A stretch of DNA of 64,000 nucleotides from Bog-756 sp963837805 (GCA_963837805.1 CAWIOU010000018.1:79072-143071); one strand, 5' to 3'. Shown: positions 19,214-29,115, numbered from the stretch's first letter. Notes: generated by a model not told the origin, from the letters alone. Program-made: numbers and translations.

Positions 19214-21578
19214 ATGGGTGGGCGCATGATCGGCTCTGGTGCGTCGGATCCTGGGGGTGCGAGGGCGCCGGGGTTCACGCCGTGGTGGCTGGACTTGCTG
19301 GGCCTGGCATGGGTTGTGACTGCCGCTGTGGCCGTCTTGCTCCCTGCGCTCCTCCACGGTGCGTCCCTTGGGCCGTACGGACTGATCTACCAGTTGGGGT
19401 TGGCTCGTCAGAACGCCATCGGCGTCCGCAATCCGTTCGGTGCCGGCACCGTCGCCGAGATGATCCCGTGGACATGGCTCGGCGTGATCGGCAACCCCAT
19501 CATCGACGACTTCCACTTGGAACCCTTGGCCTCGTACTACCTCATGAACTGGCAGTCCGCCTGCCGTTCAGGCTTCCCGCGCCTGTGGCTCCTGCTCCCG
19601 ATGCCGGCCTTGCCTACACGGTGCAGATCCTTGCCACCTGGTGATCGCGGCGCCGGTGTCTACGTGGCCGCCTCAGACTCGGCGTCCTGCTGCTCCTCCT
19701 CGCTCCACCGCGTCTTCGAACCTGGGCGCCTTCCGTCGGATGCTCGGTGCCGGTGGTTGCTGTTGGTGTGGTCGGGCTGGATCCTTGCCGCCACCATTCT
19801 CGTCCTCCGCGGGCGGAATCGGGCTCGATCCATCGCCTTCTTCAGTCTAGTGCTCGCGTGTGCGGTGTACGCGGGTCAGCCGGACACGCTCGTCCTCCTC
19901 ACGTTTGTCCTCGCCGTCTTCGTGATCATCTTGGCGGTAGTGGGCTTTCCGCCCGGTGCCGGGACCAGAGTGCGTATCCGTCGGCTCGCTGATCTGGCGC
20001 TGGCCGCACTGGCCGGACTCGCGCTCAGTGCGCCGCTCCTCCTACCCGGCCTTCAGCTGTTATCCGCATCCAGTCGTGACGTCGGTGGTGGTGCGTTTTC
20101 CTCGAAGAAGGCCCTCCCGGTGAGTCAGCTCGTACCGATCATGATCCCGGGACTCAACGGATCTCCTGTTGGGTGGCAACGCAGCTACATTGGGACGGTC
20201 GCTGTCATTCTGGCGGCGGTGGGTTTTCTACGCTACCGGCGACGCCCGGAGGTGATTGCCGTCGGCGGGGTGGTTGCCGCTGCAGTGGTCTTGTGCTTTG
20301 TCCGACCTGTCGACTCCGTGCTCTATGCCAGCCCTTTCATTGGAGCCGTGCGGTGGGCGCGCTCAATGAGCTTCATCGAGCTCGGATTGGCCGTACTCGC
20401 CGGTGTGGGTATGGACGTGCTGATCCGCTGGTCCCGAAAACGCTCCCTGCACCGACTGGCGGGCATCCTATTTTCGGCGACCGCAGCCGGGGTGTTGCTC
20501 GTGTGGCTCACCCATCCCCGTGGAGACTCAATCCGAAGACAGAGCCTCCTCTGGGCCGGTGGAGGGGCACTGCTGGGGTTGGTTCTGATCGGCGTCCTCG
20601 AGGCGGTACGAAGGAGAAGCGTCAGGTTGGACGGAGGGCCGGGCCCGCAATCGGGATGTCGGGTGCTCCTCGATGCGGGACTGTGGGCAGGGGTACTGCT
20701 CTTCGCATTCCAAGCCTCGTTCCAGATCGTCGCGGGGACGACGCAGTGGTCGTCGATTGCGAAGCCGTTCCGTCCCACCCCAGCGGAGCGGCAGCTCGAA
20801 CAAACCGTCGGACCCTCCACCGTAGGCCTCGGTGTCCGTGCGTGCCGATCGCACCACTCGCTCGGAATTCCCGCCAACGTGAACGTCGTCTTCGGCGTAC
20901 ACGAACTGGCCGCGTACGACCCGATGCTCCCTCGTTCCTACTACGAGGCATGGCTGTCCACCACCGGCCGGCAGGGGGGCTATCCCGGAACCTCCCGCTA
21001 CTGCCCGGCTGTGACCTCGGCGGCGTTGGCCCGTCTCTATGGCGCGTCCTTCATCCTCGAACTCCACGGCGCTCCAGGGCCCGAGGGCGCGATCTTCGTC
21101 AAGGAAATCGGGGGTGAGGACCTCTATCGAGTTCCCGACGCAGGAGAAGCAACACTCGTCCCCGCACCATCCCCCGGTGGACTCCCATCCGACGCGCGCC
21201 GGAGGCACATTGGTGCCTGTTGGCCACACCAATCCAAGGGTGTGGCAGGTTCCGACGAACGGGACCACCCCGCAGATTCTCCGGCTGCGGTTGGTGGACG
21301 TTCCCGGCTGGCATGCCACGATCGACGGCAAGCCGCTCCAGCTGATCCGATTCGCGGGGGTGATGCTTCAGGCTCGCATCCCTCCGGGGCACCACACGAT
21401 CGAACTGCAATACTGGCCGGACGCATTCACCGCCGGCATCGTGGTGGCCATGGTGACCGTCATCGCTCTTGTCCTCGCACTCGCCCTCGGACACCATCGA
21501 CGGACACGGAAGGTGTCGTCTGTGCAGGACGAGGACAAGGATGAGATCCTGCCGGTTACAACTGACCGCCTCGGGTAG
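19214..21578 (+). pseudogene. YfhO-family polytopic membrane protein, frameshifted
   Basis: From ATG 19214 or 19226: LDLLGLAWVVTAAVAVLLPA, then GVIGNPIIDDFHLEPLASYY, and repeated membrane helices including AVYAGQPDTLVLLTFVLAVF and RSMSFIELGLAVLAGVGMDV. The soluble C-terminal end is VPGWHATIDGKPLQLIRFAG, VMLQARIPPGHHTIELQYWP, followed by a last helix. This layout is that of YfhO (PF09586), membrane proteins implicated in glycosylating lipoteichoic acid or other surface polymers. Two breaks are clear: about 19560-19740, where helices run in other frames, and about 21190. Its position next to the AftB-like gene and acyltransferase suggests a surface-glycan function (inference). Confidence 0.7.
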
Positions 21579-21891
21579 GCGGATCGAGACGGCGGCGGCG
21601 GCGATAGGACTCTTCGACCGTTCCCTGCACCAGCGCGACACCGAGCTCGATCTCATCGAGCTCGTTCGACAGCCTCAGCTCGGCGGCGGCCTTCTGGCCG
21701 CTAATGAGAACTGACCGGAGACGGGAGGCCTGATCCTCCGGCAGGAGGAAGGACATCTCCACGATCAAGGTGGACACAGCTTCCGAAGCGTCCATGTCGC
21801 CCAGGACCACCTCTTCGATGAGGAACTCGGAGTTGCGCAGCAACGCCTCGAATCGGTCCGCGGAGAGAACAGCGAATTGGGTGACAGGCAC
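21556..21891 (-). CDS. Conserved-looking hypothetical protein (111 aa)
   Basis: A 111-residue, mostly helical protein starting MPVTQFAVLSADRFEALLRN and ending in an arginine-rich tail (YRRRRRLDPPTRGGQL). No transmembrane segment or known motif is visible. Codon use (third-position GC) is that of a real gene, and an overlapping 3' end with the convergent YfhO gene (22 bp) is typical of compact genomes. Its role is unknown; it is not obviously linked to Ku, which lies 160 bp further up the same strand. Confidence 0.6.
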   Translation of the reverse strand: MPVTQFAVLSADRFEALLRNSEFLIEEVVLGDMDASEAVSTLIVEMSFLLPEDQASRLRSVLISGQKAAAELRLSNELDEIELGVALVQGTVEESYRRRRRLDPPTRGGQL

Positions 21892-22054
21892 GGGGTCTCC
21901 TTCGATCTACGACGCATCTTGGGGCGCCCGTCAGGCCCCGTCAATTGCGACATCCACGATTCTTGACACGCCGTGTGAGACCCGGCACTCAGTGTGAGAA
22001 TGTCGGGAACCAGAGGGGAAATGGGCTCCGATGCTCAGGCCCCGGGCCTCTGCT

Positions 22055-23005
22055 TCAGGACGCCTTGCGACGGCTGGGCGCCTTGGGCCGCTCTTTGGCG
22101 GTGATGCTGGTGGGGGACTTCGCTCCTGCCGTCTTCCGGCTCGGCGCCGCCTTCTTGGCCGCGGCGCGCTTCTTGGGGATCGAGGTCTTCGGACCGTTGG
22201 TCGAGCGCCCGGCGCGGTCGCCATCGGCCTTGACGGAAGCGATGCTGGCGCTGAGCACGTCCATGAGGTCGGCGACCTTGGTCGTCGGGACCTCCACCGA
22301 ACCCACGACGATCTCGTTTCCCTGCCTCTTGGCTTCGACCAGTTCTTCGACCTTCTGGCGATGCGTGTCGTGATAGCGCTCGGGGTCCCACTCGGACTCC
22401 ATCGATTCGAGGAGCAGCTTGGCCATCGAGACCTCCCGCTCGTTCACCTCACCGGCGTCGGGAAGGGCGGGAAGATCCTTGGTCGGGGATCGGATCTCAT
22501 CGGAGAAGTACATCGTCTCCAGCTTGAGCACCTCGTCGTCGGGGCGGATGGCCACCGGGTACTCCTTGTTCCGCATCACCAGCGTGCCGATGGCCACCTT
22601 GTTCGAATCGCGCATCACCTGGCGAAGCAATGCGTAGGCCTTGCCGGCGGCCTCACCCTCGGGAGCCAGATAGTAGGTCGACCGGTAGAAGACCGGGTCG
22701 ATCGCATCGAGGTCGACGAAGTCGGTGATCTCGATGAGCCTCGAACGCTCCGGCTCGGCGGCCGCCAACTCGTCATCGGTCAGGATCACGTATTCACCAC
22801 CACCGAGGTCGAAGCCCTTGACGATCCTGCCCGCCTCGACTTCGTTGCCGGTCCGCTCGTTTACCTTCTTGTACCGGATCCGGTCCGAGGTACCCTCTTC
22901 GAGCTGGTTGAAATGGATGGCCTTGTCCTGCGTCGCCGGATACAGCCCGACGGGGACGTTAACCAGTCCGAAGTTGAGTGAGCCCTTCCAGATGGTTCGT
23001 GCCAT
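22055..23005 (-). CDS. ku: Ku protein, non-homologous end joining
   Basis: A 316-residue homologue of bacterial Ku, which forms a homodimeric ring on broken DNA ends and recruits LigD. The start MARTIWKGSLNFGLVNVPVG is the classic Ku opening; KKVNERTGNEVE, ITDFVDLDAIDPVFYRSTYY, APEGEAAGKAYALLRQVM and the dimer-ring region through LLLESMESEWDPERYHDTHR follow in order. The final 60 residues are lysine, arginine and alanine rich (PKKRAAAKKAAPSRK), the basic tail that helps sliding on DNA and LigD contact. No ligD is nearby in this window. Confidence 0.97.
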   Translation of the reverse strand: MARTIWKGSLNFGLVNVPVGLYPATQDKAIHFNQLEEGTSDRIRYKKVNERTGNEVEAGRIVKGFDLGGGEYVILTDDELAAAEPERSRLIEITDFVDLDAIDPVFYRSTYYLAPEGEAAGKAYALLRQVMRDSNKVAIGTLVMRNKEYPVAIRPDDEVLKLETMYFSDEIRSPTKDLPALPDAGEVNEREVSMAKLLLESMESEWDPERYHDTHRQKVEELVEAKRQGNEIVVGSVEVPTTKVADLMDVLSASIASVKADGDRAGRSTNGPKTSIPKKRAAAKKAAPSRKTAGAKSPTSITAKERPKAPSRRKAS

Positions 23006-23180
23006 ACAGCTCCTTCGTCCAGGTCAGACCGGATCCGACACCCTGTCTCGGCCCCCCGAAAGGTTAGTTCGCTGGCTCTCTCGACCTCAAGAGGTCATTT
23101 GCCAGGGTCGATCCACATCGTGCGCGAGGACTTCCCCCGGCGATACAGGCCCACCAGGACGGATACGCCGGCCACCCACC

Positions 23181-23558
23181 TCAGCTGTCGATCTGCCTGA
23201 ACTGCCAATTCTGGAGGTCGACCCGGTGCGCAGCGCAGGCCTCCACCTCGATCACGTTGCCTCGGTGATCCAGGAATTCACCTGTTCCTTCCACCTGTCG
23301 GTCGCAGGGGAGTGCACCACCCGTCACCGGATCGCGACACAACCGGAAGCACTGTCCCGGCTCGACGATGAATGCCGGAGCGTAGACATCGCCGCTGGCC
23401 GCCGGTCGGGACCTCAACGGGGCGACCGATGAAGCGTCCTGCTGTCCGGGGTCCCGGCCGGGCCCGGCCGACCGACGACCGGCACGGGCCCACCGAAGCA
23501 CCAGCGCGACGAGGACCAAGGCCGCCACCGTGGCCGACACGGCGATGGCGAGAATCAT
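23181..23558 (-). CDS. Membrane-anchored protein with conserved cysteines, unknown function
   Basis: From ATG 23558: MILAIAVSATVAALVLVALV forms one N-terminal membrane helix. A low-complexity linker follows, then a compact domain FIVEPGQCFRLCRDPVTGGA, LPCDRQVEGTGEFLDHRGNV, IEVEACAAHRVDLQNWQFRQ. Four cysteines (residues 70, 74, 85, 108) could form disulfides or bind a metal outside the membrane. A longer frame beginning at 23738 is possible but would overlap the divergent gene, so the start just before the helix is preferred. No family recognised. Confidence 0.6.
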   Translation of the reverse strand: MILAIAVSATVAALVLVALVLRWARAGRRSAGPGRDPGQQDASSVAPLRSRPAASGDVYAPAFIVEPGQCFRLCRDPVTGGALPCDRQVEGTGEFLDHRGNVIEVEACAAHRVDLQNWQFRQIDS

Positions 23559-23736
23559 GACTGGCACTTCTCGGCGGGTTCCCGCGGGGGAGGGGCCGGG
23601 CCGGGCGATGTCCTCGCTCGTGATCGCATCGGGCCGATCATCGCGCGCTTCTCGGCCCGGCCCGACCGGGGTCGGGCGGCCGCACTGCGCCGAAGTGACG
23701 ATCAAGTGTCCAGACCGACCTGCCGATGCCATTCGC

Positions 23737-23916
23737 ATGGAGGCAGACTCCGCTCAGCGGGCATCGGAACAGGTCGCCGCGCTGCTCCGCTCCCGATACC
23801 GCTGCGAGCGCTGCTACAAGAACTGCCAGGTGCCGTGCCGGTTCACCGGGTCCGAGTTCCGCCAGCTGGTCCGGGCCGTGCGAGCCATCTGCGAGGCCGA
23901 GTCGCACCAGGCCTGA
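23737..23916 (+). CDS. Small cysteine-rich protein (59 aa)
   Basis: MEADSAQRASEQVAALLRSR, then YRCERCYKNCQVPCRFTGSE, then a helix FRQLVRAVRAICEAESHQA. Five cysteines in 32 residues (C23, C26, C30, C34, C52) suggest a small metal-binding or zinc-finger fold. No ribosome site is obvious, so a leaderless start is possible. It is divergent from the cysteine-bearing membrane protein at 23181-23558, with 178 bp between starts. Function unknown. Confidence 0.5.
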   Translation: MEADSAQRASEQVAALLRSRYRCERCYKNCQVPCRFTGSEFRQLVRAVRAICEAESHQA

Positions 23917-24006
23917 GTCGACTCGACCGCTCGGGAAGGAACCGTCCTACACCGGGGGCCCCCCGGATGCCCCGGATTCGAAGCGCGCCGATAGGCTGCC
24001 CGGCTG

Positions 24007-24651
24007 ATGGCTCCGTCCCGCTCGTCGTTCCCGTTCGATCTCCCGGCCAAGACGGCCACCTACCTGCGCGGCGGTCTGGAGAAGCCGCGCCGCCGACTGG
24101 TCAAGCTGCTGAAGCCCCGGGCCGTCTGTGCCGAAGTCGGCGTCTGGAAGGGGGACTTCTCGGCATCCCTCCTCCGTCATACCAACCCGCAGCGCCTCCA
24201 CCTGATCGATCCCTGGGCCTTCGAGGAGAACCAGCCGCTGGCCTGGTACGGCGGCCTGGCGGCCCACTCGCAGGCCGACATGGACGCGATCTACGAACGC
24301 GTCACCGTCCGGTTCGAGCGAGAGATCGCCGAGGGCACCGTCGTGATCGACCGCGCCCCCTCCACCGAGGCGCTCGGACGACTCCCGGATTCGGGATTGG
24401 ACTGGATCTACATCGACGGGAACCATCTCTACGAGTTCGTCCGCGATGATCTGGCCGCCGCCCTGCCCAAGCTCCGGCCCGGCGGGTACCTCGCCTGCGA
24501 CGACTACGGTCATGCCGGTTGGTGGGAGGACGGTGTGCGCCGGGCCGTCGACGAATTCGTGGCCACGGCATCGGTCGAGGTGGTGGCCAACCTCGGCTCC
24601 CAGTTCGTCATGCGGAAACCGGTCGGAGAGCCGGAAACCGATGCAGAGTGA
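24007..24651 (+). CDS. Class I SAM-dependent methyltransferase (Methyltransf_24 type)
   Basis: A 214-residue enzyme. The SAM-binding motif is AVCAEVGVWKGDFSASLLRH, followed by the acidic strand RLHLIDPWAF, and the post-I motif DSGLDWIYIDGNHLYEFVRD is typical of the Methyltransf_24 family (the IDGxH block). DLAAALPKLRPGGYLACDDY closes the fold. Such enzymes often modify sugars or surface glycans. It stands alone, followed 38 bp later by a hairpin. The substrate cannot be read from the sequence. Confidence 0.85.
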   Translation: MAPSRSSFPFDLPAKTATYLRGGLEKPRRRLVKLLKPRAVCAEVGVWKGDFSASLLRHTNPQRLHLIDPWAFEENQPLAWYGGLAAHSQADMDAIYERVTVRFEREIAEGTVVIDRAPSTEALGRLPDSGLDWIYIDGNHLYEFVRDDLAAALPKLRPGGYLACDDYGHAGWWEDGVRRAVDEFVATASVEVVANLGSQFVMRKPVGEPETDAE

Positions 24652-24688
24652 CCGCTCGGCCACCGAGCGCGGCGTTGTCGGCCATTCA

Positions 24689-24711
24689 CCCGAAAATCGT
24701 CACTTTTCGGG
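24689..24711 (+). terminator. Hairpin terminator after the methyltransferase
   Basis: CCCGAAAA (24689-24696) pairs perfectly with TTTTCGGG (24704-24711) around a 7-base loop, between the methyltransferase stop and the next gene start at 24786. Confidence 0.7.
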
Positions 24712-24785
24712 ATACAGTGAGTGGTCCATCGGACGCGTGGGTTCGGTCGGGGGGGTGCACCGACCGGCTCCTGGGGGGAGAAATC

Positions 24786-25292
24786 ATGGCTCACCATCTT
24801 CCACTTCGGCTCATGATCTGCGCTGCCCTCGCTGCCTCAGCCTCCCTGACTGCCGTCATCGCGCCCGGAGGTGCGGCAACGGCGGCCACCGTGCCCCTCA
24901 CTGTCACCTGCACGACGCTTTCCGGCGGTGAATCGACCCAGCGGCTGTCCGGCTGCACGGGCAACGGAGCGATAGCCGCCGACGCCGGGGCCGCGCCCGC
25001 CCATGGGACGTCCGTTGTGGCCACCATGACCGTCACCTGGTCGAACAAGTTGAAGACCGCCGAGAAGTATCTGTACAAGGATCTCGTCGGGAAGGCCGAC
25101 ACCTGCAAGGCGAAAGCCAAGTACACGAAGAAATACCTGGTCACCGAGCACGGCACCGTTGCCCCCGCCGTGGAGGGCACCACCACCAAAGGCATGATCG
25201 GAGGGGCGATCAGGGCCAATGTGTGCGTCTACAAGCTGGCCGTGAAGCCCTATACCATCGTCGTCGTGAACCAGGGGAAGATCACGATCTGA
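24786..25292 (+). CDS. Secreted hypothetical protein
   Basis: A 168-residue protein with a clear Sec signal (MAHHLPLRLMICAALAASAS, LTAVIAPGGAATAA). A GGGGGAG ribosome site lies 6 bases before the ATG. The mature part holds four cysteines spaced as two pairs (TCTTLSGG... SGCTG; DTCKAKAKY... NVCVYKLAV), consistent with two disulfides in an immunoglobulin-like or beta-sandwich fold. No enzyme motif. Monocistronic, set off by the upstream hairpin. Function unknown. Confidence 0.75.
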   Translation: MAHHLPLRLMICAALAASASLTAVIAPGGAATAATVPLTVTCTTLSGGESTQRLSGCTGNGAIAADAGAAPAHGTSVVATMTVTWSNKLKTAEKYLYKDLVGKADTCKAKAKYTKKYLVTEHGTVAPAVEGTTTKGMIGGAIRANVCVYKLAVKPYTIVVVNQGKITI

Positions 25293-25365
25293 GATGTCCT
25301 GAGCCGGCGGCACTCATGGATCGAATTCGACACCACCGGTGGTCGCACGCCCCGGGCACCCCGCG

Positions 25366-25989
25366 ATGAAGCGCCAGGTCAGAAATATCCTGCCCTTCAG
25401 CGGCGGAAAGATATTGCGGTTCTCAGGCCGGTCACGGTCGTCGGGCTCTGCAGAGAACGAAGCGGGCAAGGCTCACGACGCCGTCGATGGGGAGGACGAG
25501 CTCCACCGGGCTCTCGGGCGTATCGCCGCCAACTGGTCGCTCGTCGAGATCGCGTCCGGCCTGGTCCTGATGAGCCTGGTCGGCAGCCGTGACGAGGCCC
25601 TGGCCAGGGCGGTGGTGGCCGGTCAGCGCGTCGAGAACGTCTGGGAGACCGTCGAGTCGCTGCTCGCCACCCACGGGACCGAGACCGAACAGGAGCTGGC
25701 CGAGTTCAAGACCTGGCGGCGGAGAGCCAACCGGGACCGGAGGCGGCGGAACGAAGCCATTCACAGTGCCTGGTCGCTGACGTCGGAGGCGGGTGGCCCG
25801 TCAGCGTGGGACGTGATGAGCCAGAGGGCCAAGCGCGGCGCCCGGGCCGATCTGTTCCCCGGGGGGGTCTCCGAGCTCGAGGAGCTGGCCCGGGACATCG
25901 CCGATCTCGAGGAACGCCTCACCATCGTCCATGCCAGCATCCTCGTGGTCATGGACCGCCAGGACCAGGCCCGCAGGGACGCCCGCTGA
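25366..25989 (+). CDS. Hypothetical protein, helical, charged
   Basis: From ATG 25366 (MKRQVRNILPFSGGKILRFS), a basic N-terminus then a mainly helical protein with EDELHRALGRIAANWSLVEI, WETVESLLATHG, a strongly basic patch WRRRANRDRRRRNEAIHSAW and a C-terminal coiled-coil-like LEELARDIADLEERLTIVHA. The xxRNxxxHSxW element resembles the helical bundles of HEPN-like or AbiV-type proteins, but the match is too weak to name. No signal or membrane segment. Confidence 0.7.
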   Translation: MKRQVRNILPFSGGKILRFSGRSRSSGSAENEAGKAHDAVDGEDELHRALGRIAANWSLVEIASGLVLMSLVGSRDEALARAVVAGQRVENVWETVESLLATHGTETEQELAEFKTWRRRANRDRRRRNEAIHSAWSLTSEAGGPSAWDVMSQRAKRGARADLFPGGVSELEELARDIADLEERLTIVHASILVVMDRQDQARRDAR

Positions 25990-26031
25990 ACCAATGGCCT
26001 CGGCCCACCGGTTCCTGACCCGACGCCTGAC

Positions 26032-27123
26032 TCAGTTCCGGACCAACCGGTGGAGCTCGACGGCCCCCATGATCCCGCTCAGGTGGTGGGGCCCCAGGGA
26101 GTGACTGGGCAACGCGGCACCCGAGGCCACGTCGGTGGTGGCCACCACATCCCCGGGTCCGGCCGCTTTGGCGGCGCGGCTGGCCAGGTTGACCACGGGA
26201 CCGAAGACGTCGCCGTCGCGGAGCATGACCTCCCCGCTGGCCAGACCCGCCCGCACCGGGGGGACGGTCGGATGGTCGTCGAACGCATCGGCCAGGTCGA
26301 TGGCGATCGATGACGCCGTCAGCGGGTCGGGGGCGGTGTACATGATCTCGTCGCCGATCAGCTTGACGACCCGGCCGCCGCCCTCGGTGATGATCTCGCT
26401 GGCAATGTGCTCGAAATCATTGAGCGTCGCCCCCAGTTCGCTCATGTCGAGCTTCTCACCGAGCTCGGTCGAGCCCACCAGATCGACGAAGACCACGACG
26501 AGGTGGCGGATCTCGAATCCGACGTCGTCGGCGTCGGAGGTGGTCAGACGTCGGGCGATGAGCAGGTGCTGGCGCAACAGCGCGTCGAGGGCGGGCGCAA
26601 CCAAGGGCAGCAACCCCGCCACCTCGACGTTGGCCCGGGCGACGCCCAACCCGACCGGGTCCTCGCGTTGGGCGGCCGGCGCCACATTGACCAGGAACGA
26701 CGAGATCACCGCATCGGCGATGCGGGACATGGCCAGCCCGAAGACGCGTATCAGTTGCTCGCTGGCCTCCTCGCCGAAGACGGAGGTCACCTTGCCCATC
26801 CCCGATGCGAACGAGGCGAAGCCCTCGGTGAAGATGGGCACCTCCGGCTCGGGGTCGGGGATGCCCGCCGCCCGGGCCAGCGACCTCACCGCATGATCGG
26901 TGAGTCCCGACCGTTCCGCCACCTGCTCGAGCGTCAATGCCGTCCGGCCCCGGATGGCCAGCACCCCGGCCAGGGCGGGAAGCGTGTCCTTGAAGGTCAC
27001 CAGCTCCTCGGGCGTGGCCCCCAGTTCGTCCACGAGATGCAGCAGGTCCAGACGCAGGTCAGCATCGGCCGCACCCGGGTCGTAGACCCCGAGGGCGACC
27101 AGGTTCTCCTCGTGCTCTTCCAT
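26032..27123 (-). CDS. Class III adenylate cyclase with N-terminal regulatory domain
   Basis: 363 residues from ATG 27123. The C-terminal catalytic domain shows the first metal-binding aspartate in VVFVDLVGSTELGEK, KLIGDEIMYTA with the adenine-selecting lysine and second aspartate, and the transition-state pair in VNLASRAAKA. The N-terminal 200 residues contain an HTH-like LTLEQVAERSGLTDHAVRSL and an autoregulatory helical domain as in the pH-responsive mycobacterial cyclase Rv1264. It should make cAMP as a homodimer in the cytosol. It is divergent from the LCP gene, with about 120 bp shared upstream sequence. Confidence 0.88.
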   Translation of the reverse strand: MEEHEENLVALGVYDPGAADADLRLDLLHLVDELGATPEELVTFKDTLPALAGVLAIRGRTALTLEQVAERSGLTDHAVRSLARAAGIPDPEPEVPIFTEGFASFASGMGKVTSVFGEEASEQLIRVFGLAMSRIADAVISSFLVNVAPAAQREDPVGLGVARANVEVAGLLPLVAPALDALLRQHLLIARRLTTSDADDVGFEIRHLVVVFVDLVGSTELGEKLDMSELGATLNDFEHIASEIITEGGGRVVKLIGDEIMYTAPDPLTASSIAIDLADAFDDHPTVPPVRAGLASGEVMLRDGDVFGPVVNLASRAAKAAGPGDVVATTDVASGAALPSHSLGPHHLSGIMGAVELHRLVRN

Positions 27124-27243
27124 CGTTGCACTGGTTACCACGCCGTCTCGCCGGCGCGGGTGATCGTCGTCGGCGGCACCGTGATCCGACCCTGGTGGTG
27201 GCACCACCGTCGGAGCCCCCATTGCTACGCTTCAGGCTCATGA

Positions 27244-29115
27244 GTGGACCCGGTCGACACGGGCGCGCCTCCGATCGTGTCAGTCAGGGCCCATCCCACA
27301 TCCCAACCGAAGGTACCGAACGAGGACGCGTTGCGCAGCCTCGGCGAGCTGATCGACCACCAGGGCACATCGGCCGGCCGAGCCGGCGATCACGGAGCGA
27401 AGACGGGTGCCGGCGGGAGCGGCCCGCCCGTGGCCAACGAAGCAGGTCTGTCAGCCCTCGCCGAGGAGATGTCGCGAGCAGGCGGAGGGCGGGCAGGTCG
27501 CCGCCGGACCGCGCTCCACGCCAAACCGCGGCATCGGATCCGTCGGGTGGGCGTGATCGGACTGGTCGTGGTCCTCCTGATCGTGGCCGGAGGCGCCGGG
27601 TACACCTACTACCTCGCACATGATCTCAAGCGAGAGGAGGTGAAGGGCCTGACCGGAGCCCTGACCACCGGCAAGGAGGCGGGAACGGAGAACATCTTGA
27701 TGGTGGGCTCGACCTCGCGGTGCGCCCTCACCGTGCAGAACCCGGCCTACGGGTTGTGCTCACAGGGTGTGAACGGTGTGAACAGCGACGTGATCATGAT
27801 CCTCCACGTCGATCCGGCCAACCACCGGTTGGGACTCCTGTCGATTCCCCGGGACCTGTTCATCCCCAACGCCCGGAGCACCGGGGCCAACAAGGTCGAC
27901 GCCGGTCTGTTCCAAGGGCTCACCCAACTGGTGTCCGCCGTCGAGGAGGACTTCGGAATACCCATCCAGCACACCGTCTCGCTCAACTTCGACCAGTTCG
28001 CCAACGTGGTGGACGCGCTCGGCGGCATCAACTTGGCCTTCCCGATGTCCGTCTTCGATGCATCGTCGGGGCTCAACGTGCAGGCCGCCACCTGCGTACA
28101 CCTCAACGGCACCCAGGCCCTCGAAGTGGTCCGGGCCCGTCACCTCCAGTACAAGTCGGCCACCACCACGAGCACCTATGCCGAGGACTGGCCCCAGGAG
28201 TCACTCAGTGATCTGGCCCGGATCCGGCGGGACCACGAATTCCTCCGGGTGCTGGCCGCGGCGGTGGCCAAGCAGGGACTCGGCAATCCGATCGCCGACC
28301 TCAACCTCATCAACTCGGTGAAGGCCGACCTGACCTTCGACCAGACATGGCCGGCCACCGACATGGCCAACATGGTGCTCGACTTCCACACCGTCAATGT
28401 CAACTCGGTGCCGCAGCTCACACTGCCGGTCGAAGTGGTGACCGATCCGGCCGGACCCGGTGGGGGACTCGTCTACAAGGGCGGGGGCTACGGCGACGTC
28501 GAGTTCCCGACCCAGTCCCAGGACCAGAGCGCCATCGACCAGGTCCTCGGGATCGGTGCCGGCATCGACTCGATGAACGGCAATCCGCTGCCTGCCCGGT
28601 CGTCGGTATCGGTCTCGGTGGTCAATGGGACGGGAGCGTACAACCAGGCCTCCACCACGTCGGCCGCTCTCGCCGCCCTCGGGTTCCACATGGTGGGCGT
28701 GGGCGATGCCACACCCGCCGGCGACGTCGCCGAGACGGTCGTGTACTACGGATCCAGATCCGAAGCCGTCGAAGCCGACGCCCAGGCCGTCACCCGCTCG
28801 ATGACCGGCTCGGTCATCATGGCCTACGACCCGAGCCAGGTGACCGACGGGGCCGATGTCACCGTGGTCACCGGCACCCAGTTCGCAGTGGACGCCCCGG
28901 TGGCCCCGCCGACATCCTCCACCGCCGCCGTGGGTGCTGCCGGCGCCTCCGCCCCGACGACGGCCCCGCCGTCACCGACCACGACCCCGACGACCTCCCC
29001 CGATGCCAGCGCCATCGCCGCACCGTCACCGACCACGTCCACGCTCGAGCCGTGGGACCCCCGGGCCTGCCCGCCGGGCGCCGCCCCGACGGCCCCGGTG
29101 GCCAATCCGACCTGA
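27244..29115 (+). CDS. LCP (LytR-CpsA-Psr) family cell-wall ligase
   Basis: A 623-residue membrane-anchored protein. A cytoplasmic N-terminus rich in R and G precedes one membrane helix (RVGVIGLVVVLLIVAGGAGY). The LCP domain follows: NILMVGSTSRC, SDVIMILHVDPANHRLGLLS, IPRDLFIP with the conserved arginine, NKVDAGLFQG, and RARHLQYK. A LytR_C domain (VSVSVVNGTGAYNQASTTSA) comes next, then a serine/threonine/proline tail. LCP enzymes transfer undecaprenyl-linked polymers to peptidoglycan. GTG 27244 is taken as start; an internal GTG at 27277 is possible. Usual size for actinobacterial members. Confidence 0.9.
   Translation: MDPVDTGAPPIVSVRAHPTSQPKVPNEDALRSLGELIDHQGTSAGRAGDHGAKTGAGGSGPPVANEAGLSALAEEMSRAGGGRAGRRRTALHAKPRHRIRRVGVIGLVVVLLIVAGGAGYTYYLAHDLKREEVKGLTGALTTGKEAGTENILMVGSTSRCALTVQNPAYGLCSQGVNGVNSDVIMILHVDPANHRLGLLSIPRDLFIPNARSTGANKVDAGLFQGLTQLVSAVEEDFGIPIQHTVSLNFDQFANVVDALGGINLAFPMSVFDASSGLNVQAATCVHLNGTQALEVVRARHLQYKSATTTSTYAEDWPQESLSDLARIRRDHEFLRVLAAAVAKQGLGNPIADLNLINSVKADLTFDQTWPATDMANMVLDFHTVNVNSVPQLTLPVEVVTDPAGPGGGLVYKGGGYGDVEFPTQSQDQSAIDQVLGIGAGIDSMNGNPLPARSSVSVSVVNGTGAYNQASTTSAALAALGFHMVGVGDATPAGDVAETVVYYGSRSEAVEADAQAVTRSMTGSVIMAYDPSQVTDGADVTVVTGTQFAVDAPVAPPTSSTAAVGAAGASAPTTAPPSPTTTPTTSPDASAIAAPSPTTSTLEPWDPRACPPGAAPTAPVANPT

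Noticed and set aside
23559..23738. Longer start (23738) for the cysteine-bearing membrane protein
   Set aside because: It would add 60 residues before a clear N-terminal membrane helix and overlap the divergent small gene.
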